From: Ideonella_A sp031398385 | GTDB taxonomy: Bacteria; Pseudomonadota; Gammaproteobacteria; Burkholderiales; Burkholderiaceae_C | DNA: 13,014 nucleotides | Reading direction: 5' to 3' | Assembly (NCBI GenBank): GCA_031398385.1 | Contig: JANNNE010000004.1 | Span: 1 to 13,014, forward strand | In this document: positions 8,046 through 13,014 of the stretch, in pieces | Layout: every line of letters begins with the position of its first letter | Position numbering within the stretch: position 1 is the stretch's first letter | Made by a program: the position numbers and the translations under genes | The notes under the pieces: generated by a model | Told to the model about the DNA's origin: nothing | The model's input: the letters and a program-made list of their open reading frames with translations, nothing else | The model's database searches: none

Positions 8046-8074
8046 CGTTGATCGCAGACGCAGGCCGGGACCGC

Positions 8075-8998
8075 TCAGAACACCGAGATCCCGGTCTGGG
8101 TGACGAACTGTTCGAGGGCGTGCCGCCCGGCGACCGAGTTGCCGACCGCGTCGAGCGCGGGCGACCAGACACACAAGGTCAGCCGTTTCGGTGCGATCGC
8201 GACGATGCCGCCACCGACGCCGCTCTTGCACGGCAGACCGATGCGGAACGCGAATTCGCCGGCCGCATCGTAGGTGCCGCAGGTCAGCATCAGCGAATTG
8301 ATGCGCCGGGCCTGGCGTGGCGTCACGATGCGATCGCCGCTGCCCGGCTGAACGCCTTGATTGGCGAGGTAGCCAAATGTGCGCGCCAGCTGGGTGCAGG
8401 TCATCGCCAGTGAGCACTGATGGAAATAGACATCGAGCACGGCATCGACCGGATTGCGGATGCGGCCGAAACTCTTCATGAAGTTGGCCAGCGCCACGTT
8501 GCGGAAACCGGCGTCGCGTTCGGACTGCGCCACTTCTTCGTCGAAGCGGATCGGCTCGCCGCACAACTGGTTCACGAGCTGCAGCAGCGCCGCCTTCGGA
8601 TCGGCATAGGCCGACACCAGCTGATCGGCGATGCAGATCGCGCCGGCATTGATGAACGGGTTGCGTGGCAGACCGTGTTCGTGTTCAAGCTGGATCAGCG
8701 AATTGAACGGGTCGCCCGACGGCTCGCGCCCGACAAATTGCCACAGCTCGGAGCCGATGGCCTGCAAGGCCAGCGTCAGCCCCAGCACCTTCGAGACACT
8801 CTGGATCGAGAACCGCGTCGAAGAATCGCCCGCGCATGCTTGAACGCCGTCGATGCCAGACAGCGCCATGCCGAATTGTCTGGCCGGTACACGGGCCAGC
8901 GCCGGGATGTAGCTGGCCACCCGACCCTCGCCCAGGCCGGGCCGCAGTTCCGCATCAATGCGGTCGAGCTGGGATTGGGCTTCGGCCTGCGTCAGCAT
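8075..8998 (-). CDS. glsA: Glutaminase A
   Basis: 307 residues, the standard length of bacterial glutaminase (GlsA/YbgJ/YneH). It hydrolyses L-glutamine to L-glutamate and ammonia in the cytoplasm. It has the serine-dependent beta-lactamase-like fold. The catalytic S-x-x-K is Ser67/Lys70 in FSIQSVSKV; conserved NPFINAGAI and the glycine-rich CKSGVGGGIVAI near the C-terminus are present. ATG 8998 is chosen because GGAG lies 6 bases upstream and the protein then starts MLTQAEAQSQLDRI, as in the family. The frame is open further upstream but only as antisense of the preceding gene. It starts 31 bases after the stop of the oxidoreductase gene on the same strand, so the two are probably co-transcribed. 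Intact. Confidence 0.95.
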   Translation of the reverse strand: MLTQAEAQSQLDRIDAELRPGLGEGRVASYIPALARVPARQFGMALSGIDGVQACAGDSSTRFSIQSVSKVLGLTLALQAIGSELWQFVGREPSGDPFNSLIQLEHEHGLPRNPFINAGAICIADQLVSAYADPKAALLQLVNQLCGEPIRFDEEVAQSERDAGFRNVALANFMKSFGRIRNPVDAVLDVYFHQCSLAMTCTQLARTFGYLANQGVQPGSGDRIVTPRQARRINSLMLTCGTYDAAGEFAFRIGLPCKSGVGGGIVAIAPKRLTLCVWSPALDAVGNSVAGRHALEQFVTQTGISVF

Positions 8999-9029
8999 CC
9001 CGGACTCCAAGTCTTCGGCGAGGTGATCG

Positions 9030-10208
9030 TCATGGCATTGGCACCGCCGCCACGTCGACCCAGCGGCCGCTGGCCTGCGATCGAACACAGGCCTCGATGA
9101 AGGCCATCGTGTGGGCGCCCTCCTCGATCCGGGGATACGGCAGATCGGGCGCGGGGTCACCCAACGAAGCGGCGATGCGGGTGCGTGCCCATTCCGAATA
9201 GATGTTCGCGAATGCCTCGCGCAAGCCTTCGGGGTGACCGCGGGGCGTGCGCCCGAGCGCCAGGATTGCCGCCGGAAGGTCGGGATCACCTCGCCCGATG
9301 GTTCGCACCGCACCACCTTGCATCGCGAGCCGCAGATAACTGGCATCGCGATGCGACCATTCGATCAGGCCCAGGCTGCCGACGATGCGCAGGCGGATGT
9401 CGTTCTCGCCACCGGCGGCCGCCTGCGTCGCGGTGAAGGTGCCACGCGCACCGTTGTCGAACTCGAGCAAGGCACTGACATGATCACTGACCCGCCGACC
9501 CGGCATCAAGGCACCGGCATCGGCCACCAGCCGCGCGACATTCAGGCCGGAGACGGCACACGCCAGATGCTGCGCATGACAGCCAATCGCGCTCATCACC
9601 AGCAGCTGGCCGCCACGCTCGCCATCGAACATCCAGCGCAGGCGGTTGTTCTGAGGACCCTGCTCGATCGGCACCGCAAGCCCGCTCTGCACATATTCGA
9701 CCTGCACAAATCGCAGCTCGCCGATGACGCCGTCGCGGATCAGCTGACGGGCGTGTCGGGTCATCGGATAGGCCGAGTAGGCATGCGCGATCGCGAACAG
9801 CCGGCCGCCGGATCTGGCGCGCGCGACCAGGTCGCAGGCCTGCGCGAAGTCGTGTGAAACCGGCTTGTCGCACAACACGTCGAGCCCGGCATCGAGTGCA
9901 GCCGCAGCCAGCGGATAGTGCGTATCGTTGGGCGTCATGATGCTGACCGCCTCGATGCCATCGGCACGCTTCGCTTCGCCGGCCAGCATCTCAGCCACGT
10001 CGCCATAACTGCGCGCCGGATCGAAACCCAGCACCACACCGGCTGCTCTGGATCGCGCCGCGTCGCTCGAGAAGACGCCAGCGGTGGTGCAGAACCAGCC
10101 GTCCATCCCGGCCGCTCCACGGTGCAAGTTGCCGATCCATGAATCCGGACCGCCGCCGACGATGCCGAGCCGTAGCGGTCGGCCGAAACGCTCGCGCAAG
10201 CCTGTCAT
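9030..10208 (-). CDS. Gfo/Idh/MocA-family NAD(P)-dependent oxidoreductase
   Basis: 392 residues from ATG 10208, which has GGAG five bases upstream; a longer in-frame start at 10283 lacks a good site and adds 25 unconserved residues. The N-terminal Rossmann fold begins RLGIVGGGPDSWIG (dinucleotide loop, residues 13-24). LCDKPVS carries Lys115, the family's conserved EKP-type lysine. The C-terminal substrate domain has GGQLLVMSAIGCHAQHL with His211/His214, corresponding to the catalytic G-G…D-x-x-x-H segment, although the usual Asp is not evident. Family members oxidise or reduce sugars, inositols and related polyols. The substrate is unknown; the GGGPDSWIGxxHR start marks a subgroup often annotated simply as oxidoreductase. 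Followed by glsA after 31 bases. Confidence 0.92.
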   Translation of the reverse strand: MTGLRERFGRPLRLGIVGGGPDSWIGNLHRGAAGMDGWFCTTAGVFSSDAARSRAAGVVLGFDPARSYGDVAEMLAGEAKRADGIEAVSIMTPNDTHYPLAAAALDAGLDVLCDKPVSHDFAQACDLVARARSGGRLFAIAHAYSAYPMTRHARQLIRDGVIGELRFVQVEYVQSGLAVPIEQGPQNNRLRWMFDGERGGQLLVMSAIGCHAQHLACAVSGLNVARLVADAGALMPGRRVSDHVSALLEFDNGARGTFTATQAAAGGENDIRLRIVGSLGLIEWSHRDASYLRLAMQGGAVRTIGRGDPDLPAAILALGRTPRGHPEGLREAFANIYSEWARTRIAASLGDPAPDLPYPRIEEGAHTMAFIEACVRSQASGRWVDVAAVPMP

Positions 10209-10310
10209 GCCATCTCCGCAAGGCCGCGAATGCGCAGCTGGGACGGCGATGCTAACGCCCTGATCCGAATCGATGCATCGCAATGTGTCGTGGCCGCATC
10301 AAGCCGCGAG

Positions 10311-10343
10311 TCCGCCCTCGGCGCGACGGCGGATTCTCCTACA
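10311..10343 (-). repeat. GTAGGAG-headed hairpin (REP-like), minus orientation
   Basis: On the minus strand TGTAGGAG (10343-10336) is followed by an inverted repeat TCCGCC/GGCGGA (10311-10316 with 10328-10333, 11-base loop). The layout, a GTAGGAG head then a GC hairpin, matches the plus-strand element at 10556. These look like members of the dispersed extragenic palindromes of Xanthomonadales-type genomes; the loop here is longer than usual. Confidence 0.45.
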
Positions 10344-10364
10344 GAGGATGGCGCTGCGTCGACC

Positions 10365-10400
10365 TAGATTGCTTGGTTGGACATCAGACAGGAGCGCACC
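10365..10400 (+). promoter_or_regulatory. Candidate -10 box and strong Shine-Dalgarno before the truncated catalase start
   Basis: TAGATT (10365-10370) could be a -10 element, with no convincing -35. AGGAG (10390-10394) sits six bases before GTG 10401, an ideal ribosome-binding arrangement. These signals appear preserved although the gene they served is cut short. Confidence 0.45.
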
Positions 10401-10559
10401 GTGAGCAGTAGCAAGAACGACCCCAATGCAGCGAAATTCACCACCACCGATGCTGGTATCCTGGCCCTTTCGTGGCGCGGCCCAACGCCGCGCACGGCTG
10501 GCAGCGGTGTGCGGCTGCGGCCGGATGCTGCCCTGGTCGGCCGGATCTTTCCATCGTAG
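10401..10559 (+). pseudogene. Truncated catalase start (N-terminal stub of a monofunctional haem catalase)
   Basis: A GTG with an excellent Shine-Dalgarno begins M-SSSKNDPNAAKFTTTDAGI (first 20 residues). The K-FTTTDAGI segment strongly resembles the N-termini of clade 1/3 monofunctional catalases, which continue …PVASDExSLTxGPxGP. Here the similarity stops abruptly after about 20 codons; the next 32 codons (starting LALSWRG) match nothing I recognise and end at TAG 10557-10559, inside a GTAGGAG hairpin. The stub lacks all haem-binding and catalytic residues, so it cannot be active. It lies between two GTAGGAG repeats facing away from it, consistent with repeat-associated deletion of the rest. 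The alternative is an unrelated 52-residue peptide; the identification rests on a short match. Confidence 0.5.
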
Positions 10560-10578
10560 GAGCGGCTTCAGCCGCGAT
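10556..10578 (+). repeat. GTAGGAGCGGCTTCAGCCGC hairpin repeat (REP-like)
   Basis: GTAGGAG followed by a tight hairpin, GCGGC-TTCA-GCCGC (10562-10575), then GAT. I recognise this as the common dispersed extragenic palindrome of Xanthomonadales and relatives; its frequent translation is RSGFSRD. It lies in opposite orientation to the element at 10311-10343 and overlaps the stop codon of the catalase stub. Confidence 0.75.
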
Positions 10579-10695
10579 TTCGTAGCCGTCCACAAGCCCT
10601 CCGGCAGCCCGCGTCGCAACGCCACCCCAGACACGTCAGCCCATGGCGCGCTATCGTCGACACTCCGCGTCGATTGCGCCCTATCCGCCGGACCC

Positions 10696-11511
10696 ATGCT
10701 CACCACTCGAGACCCACTTCCAGCAGCAGCCTATTCGCTGCACACCGAACCGCAACACTACCTCGCGAGCGTATTGACCCGAGGCCCCTGGAATCCGGAC
10801 CATCAGCACGCCGGCCCGCCGACCGCGCTGGTGTGCCGCGAGATTGAGCAGCTTGCCGCGAGCCACGGCATGGGCCATGTTTCGCGCCTGACCGCAAACC
10901 TGTTGCGCCCGGTTCCCATCGGCGAGCTGCAGGTCGAGGTGTCGAGCGACTACATCGGCCGCAATGCCGGGCACTTCTCGGCCCGGCTGATGGCGGGCGC
11001 CAAGGAAATCGGCCGCTTCACCGCGCTGGCCCAGCGCGAACAGGGTTTCGAGCTGCCCGATTCACTGCCTGGCCATCCGCTGCCAGCGCTGTTCCCATCA
11101 CCCGACGATTCGCCCGACGAACCAATGCCATTCGCCGGCACGCAGATCGGTTATGCCGACCTGGTCGAAACCCGCAGCGCGCGCGGCAAGGCATTCGCCG
11201 GTCCGTGTGCGATCTGGTTCCGGCTGCGTCATCCGCTGCTGGATGGCGAAGCCGCCAGCCCCTATCAGCGGGTGGCCGTGGCCGCCGATTCGGGCAATGG
11301 CATCAGCGCGGTACTCGACTATCGACAGTTCCTGTTCGTCAATTCCGATCTGACGATCCACCTGCTGCGCCGACCGGTCGGCGAATGGATCGGCCTCGAT
11401 GCACGCACACACCTGAGCGCCAGCGGCATCGGCCTGGCCGAGTCTGCGCTCTACGATGCCCAGGGCCTGATCGGGCGATCGATGCAGAGCCTGTCAGTGC
11501 GCAAACGTTGA
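10696..11511 (+). CDS. Thioesterase-superfamily protein (double hotdog, TesB-like acyl-CoA thioesterase)
   Basis: 271 residues from ATG 10696. The N-terminal hotdog includes GPWNPDHQHAGPPTALVCRE, typical of the thioesterase-like superfamily in which the His/Gly-rich loop precedes the central helix, followed by strand-rich segments (RLTANLLRPVPIGELQVEV, GRNAGHFSARLMAGAKEIG). The second hotdog (about 165-265) contains AIWFRLRHPLLDGE and ends with WIGLDARTHLSASGIGLAES, a common ending in TesB-like proteins. It probably hydrolyses acyl-CoA in the cytoplasm; chain length is unknown. The frame is open upstream to 10426, but that part reads through a GTAGGAG repeat, so the start at 10696 is preferred. 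No good Shine-Dalgarno is visible. An MscS remnant follows about 30 bases after the stop. Confidence 0.88.
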   Translation: MLTTRDPLPAAAYSLHTEPQHYLASVLTRGPWNPDHQHAGPPTALVCREIEQLAASHGMGHVSRLTANLLRPVPIGELQVEVSSDYIGRNAGHFSARLMAGAKEIGRFTALAQREQGFELPDSLPGHPLPALFPSPDDSPDEPMPFAGTQIGYADLVETRSARGKAFAGPCAIWFRLRHPLLDGEAASPYQRVAVAADSGNGISAVLDYRQFLFVNSDLTIHLLRRPVGEWIGLDARTHLSASGIGLAESALYDAQGLIGRSMQSLSVRKR

Positions 11512-11541
11512 AAGCCCTGGAAACGGACAATCGGCCGATGA

Positions 11542-11946
11542 ACTGGAACCTTCCCCTCGACTCGGGCGACCGTCGACGGCGTGATTGCCAAACCACCGCC
11601 GCGCGCCCTGATCACCGCGCTGGGCGATTCGAATGTTCAGGTGCGCTTTCACGGCTGGGTCAATCAGCGCAGCCACGATTTCGGCCTGGTCAAGAGCGAG
11701 GCGATCCGGCGCGTCAAGCTGGCCCTCGAAGCCGCCGGCATGGACATGCCCGAACCGATCTAGCGGGTGCAACTGAAGCGCTACCGTGACGGCGTGGAAG
11801 CGTCCGCGCCGAGGACGACGCCGCCGAGGCCGGCGCGCAGCATGGCCGTGCCGGACACCCGCGCGCTGAGCGACATCGAACTGCAGATCGAGGCGGACCC
11901 GCAGCGTGGCGGCGATCTGGTGAACCCTGCCGCCGCCAAGGAATAG
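11542..11946 (+). pseudogene. C-terminal remnant of an MscS-family mechanosensitive channel with an amber codon
   Basis: In one frame (first codon after TGA at 11539-11541) the translation runs DGVIAKPPPRALITALGDSN, then VQVRFHGWVNQRSHDFGLVK, then SEAIRRVKLALEAAGMDMPE and PI, stops at TAG 11761-11763, and continues in frame as RVQLKRYRDGVEAS to DTRALSDIELQIEADPQRGG and a final TAG at 11944-11946. This matches the cytoplasmic beta/alpha C-terminal domain of MscS channels; homologs have Tyr where the amber codon sits (PEPIYR). The membrane helices, pore and upstream two-thirds are absent, and no start signal is present. The middle of the tail also fits another frame (RAEDDAAEAGAQ), hinting at further frame damage. 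A dead remnant. Confidence 0.75.
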
Positions 11947-11979
11947 CGTCGAGGCTGCCGGCACGAGTACGGCTTCTAT

Positions 11980-12023
11980 GCTCCAATTGGATTCCAAATA
12001 GATTCCAATTGGATTCCAAATGA
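11980..12023. promoter_or_regulatory. Four tandem 11-bp repeats, putative operator of the RHH regulator
   Basis: Four consecutive 11-base units, GCTCCAATTGG, ATTCCAAATAG, ATTCCAATTGG and ATTCCAAATGA (11980-11990, 11991-12001, 12002-12012, 12013-12023). An 18-base unit is repeated exactly with 22-base spacing (11982-11999 and 12004-12021). CCAATTGG palindromes lie at 11983-11990 and 12005-12012. The last unit contains the ATG of the RHH gene. The array is AT-rich in a GC-rich window and takes the place of a normal Shine-Dalgarno. One repeat per helical turn is how RHH dimers commonly line up on DNA, so an autoregulatory operator is likely (inference). Confidence 0.65.
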
Positions 12024-12436
12024 CCTTTCAGCTCGACACTCGAACGAAAGCCGGCGAGACCGAAAAGATGACCATCAATGTCGGCGTGGTCGATCTCGGC
12101 CAGGTCGACCTGCTGGTCCAGGAGGGCTTCTATTCGAACCGCTCCGACCTGATCCGCACCGCGCTGCGCAACCAGCTGGCGGTGCATGCCGATGTGGTCA
12201 AGCAGACCGTGTCGCGGCGCATGCTGACGATCGGCCTGCAGCACTACAGCCGCGCCGACCTCGAGCAGGTGGTCGCGGCCGGACAGCGGCTGCAGGTGCA
12301 GGTGGTCGGACTGGCCCGGATCGCTGATGACGTGAGCGCCGAACTGGCGCTCGCGGCCATCGAATCGGTGACCGTGCTCGGCGTCTTTCAGGCCAGCGTC
12401 GCAGTACGCCGCGCGCTGGCCGACCGCATCCGCTGA
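12020..12436 (+). CDS. CopG/ribbon-helix-helix transcriptional regulator
   Basis: 138 residues. The N-terminal part (about 17-55) has the RHH pattern: a strand in KMTINVGVVDLGQVD, then helices with the turn GFYSNRSDLIRTALRNQL. The rest (HADVVKQTVSRR, LQHYSRADLEQVV, then a beta-rich end SVTVLGVFQAS) matches a CopG-type family that I recall lying beside PHB-depolymerase-type esterase genes. It should bind DNA as a dimer or higher oligomer. ATG 12020 lies inside the 11-bp repeat array and has no Shine-Dalgarno; ATG 12068 (MTINVGVV) is an alternative, but homologs carry residues before that Met. Its stop overlaps the next start by one base, so the two genes are probably translationally coupled. 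Confidence 0.87.
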   Translation: MTFQLDTRTKAGETEKMTINVGVVDLGQVDLLVQEGFYSNRSDLIRTALRNQLAVHADVVKQTVSRRMLTIGLQHYSRADLEQVVAAGQRLQVQVVGLARIADDVSAELALAAIESVTVLGVFQASVAVRRALADRIR

Positions 12437-13014
12437 TGTCACTCACCGACCCATTCTTCAACAGACCACACCCCATGATCAAAACCCCCTTCAAGCTCGG
12501 CAATTATCCAATCGACACCCGAGCCATCACCGCGACCATCGAGCGTGCGCTGGCCTCGGCCGGGCTCGACAGCCAGAGCGGTGCACTGCGCGGCATGACC
12601 GAGACGCTGCGCCGCACGCTCGGAACACATGCCGCACACACCGCGGCCGATCGCAATCCAGCAACCGCGTCCGACGATTCGATCGTCGATGTGCAGGCGC
12701 GCTTCGTCGATGCCGGCACGTCGCCCGCTGACGCTTGTCAGCCTGCGCCATCAACCGGCGACACCAGCGCCAGCCGCTTCACGACTCACCGATTCAGCAA
12801 CGCCGCCGGAACCCGCACCTACAAGCTCTACACCCCCGCGAACGGCTCCGGGAAACCGCGGCCGGTGGTGGTGATGCTGCACGGTTGCACCCAGTCGGCC
12901 GACGACTTTGCGATCGGCACCCGCATGAACCGGCTGGCCGATCAATACGGCGTGCTGGTGGTCTATCCGGAACAGGGCAACCAGACCAATCCATCGAAAT
13001 GCTGGAACTGGTTC
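12436..13014 (+). CDS. PHB-depolymerase-family esterase (alpha/beta hydrolase), N-terminal part; 3' end outside window
   Basis: The visible 193 codons begin MSLTDPFFNRPHPMIKTP and are open to the window edge. After a polar, low-complexity N-terminus (about 1-115) the alpha/beta hydrolase domain starts: RTYKLYTPANG, then VVVMLHGCTQSADDF with the oxyanion-hole HGCTQS at 149-154, GTRMNRLADQYGVLVVYPEQ, and KCWNWF at the edge. This is the esterase/PHB-depolymerase family acting on polyhydroxybutyrate or related esters; the catalytic G-x-S-x-G serine, Asp and His lie beyond the window. No classical Sec signal peptide is visible at either possible start. ATG 12436 overlaps the RHH stop (TGATG); ATG 12475 in the same frame is an alternative, with no Shine-Dalgarno. 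Probably co-expressed with and controlled by the RHH protein. Confidence 0.88.
   Translation, partial: MSLTDPFFNRPHPMIKTPFKLGNYPIDTRAITATIERALASAGLDSQSGALRGMTETLRRTLGTHAAHTAADRNPATASDDSIVDVQARFVDAGTSPADACQPAPSTGDTSASRFTTHRFSNAAGTRTYKLYTPANGSGKPRPVVVMLHGCTQSADDFAIGTRMNRLADQYGVLVVYPEQGNQTNPSKCWNWF

Larger units (their letters stand above)
10209..10695. other. Rearranged intergenic stretch between the oxidoreductase and thioesterase genes
   Basis: About 490 bases without an intact gene. In order it holds the oxidoreductase upstream region, an inverted repeat headed by GTAGGAG on the minus strand (10311-10343), an apparent promoter and Shine-Dalgarno for a catalase-like start (10365-10400), the truncated reading frame (10401-10559), a plus-strand GTAGGAG hairpin (10556-10578), and about 115 bases before the thioesterase with nothing recognisable. 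The long frame entering the thioesterase from 10426 reads through these repeats and is not considered coding. Confidence 0.6.

Noticed and set aside
8999..9346. Upstream extension of glsA to give a 423-residue protein
   Set aside because: The extension is antisense-frame reading of the oxidoreductase C-terminus; ATG 8998 has a proper Shine-Dalgarno and gives the family's normal length.
10426..10695. Upstream extension of the thioesterase frame
   Set aside because: The added 90 residues come from the catalase stub in another frame and the GTAGGAG hairpin; the conserved domain begins after 10696.
1..13014. CRISPR array, tRNA or rRNA genes, phage or toxin-antitoxin modules
   Set aside because: No regularly spaced repeats with unique spacers, no tRNA-like cloverleaf and no such proteins were seen. 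The RHH protein is longer than typical antitoxins and is followed by an esterase, not a toxin.

Overview
The window is about 13 kb of GC-rich bacterial DNA. Organism: two hairpin repeats headed GTAGGAG, one reading GTAGGAGCGGCTTCAGCCGC, resemble the interspersed repeats of Xanthomonadales/Lysobacterales and some pseudomonads. Together with the gene families present (KatG, HMG-CoA lyase, PHB-depolymerase-type esterase), this suggests a gammaproteobacterium, perhaps a Rhodanobacteraceae/Xanthomonadaceae relative. That placement is an inference and only moderately secure.

Layout. 1-1700 (-): N-terminal 566 residues of catalase-peroxidase KatG, running off the left edge. 1701-2111: intergenic region with a four-copy heptamer repeat. 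2112-3167 (+): Cj0069-like, ATP-grasp-like protein of unknown role. 3213-4136 (-): HMG-CoA lyase (mvaB). 4267-5202 (+): EamA/DMT exporter with a possible leaderless promoter. 5203-5598: two broken gene ends back to back, the C-terminal piece of an RND outer-membrane efflux protein (-) and the frameshifted C-terminal piece of a YebC-family protein (+). 5620-7392 (-): intact SLC13 permease with two RCK_C domains. 7554-8045 (-): another piece of an outer-membrane efflux gene, missing its leader. 8075-8998 (-): glutaminase glsA. 9030-10208 (-): Gfo/Idh/MocA oxidoreductase, probably co-transcribed with glsA. 10209-10695: non-coding stretch with an apparent catalase start (promoter, Shine-Dalgarno, about 20 codons) cut off between two GTAGGAG hairpins. 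10696-11511 (+): acyl-CoA thioesterase-like protein. 11542-11946 (+): C-terminal remnant of an MscS-type channel with an in-frame amber codon. 11980-12023: four tandem 11-bp repeats running into the start codon of a ribbon-helix-helix regulator (12020-12436, +). 12436-13014 (+): start of a PHB-depolymerase-family esterase, overlapping the regulator by one base and running off the right edge.

How the genes relate. Most are ordinary housekeeping or metabolic genes: peroxide defence, leucine degradation, glutamine hydrolysis, transport and polyester/ester hydrolysis. Two things stand out. First, there are five gene remnants in about 6.7 kb (two efflux pieces, YebC, catalase, MscS), so this stretch has been repeatedly rearranged. 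Second, the RHH regulator plus esterase pair has a striking helically phased repeat array that looks like an autoregulatory operator. I see no CRISPR array, tRNA, rRNA, transposase or phage gene, and no convincing new multi-gene system.
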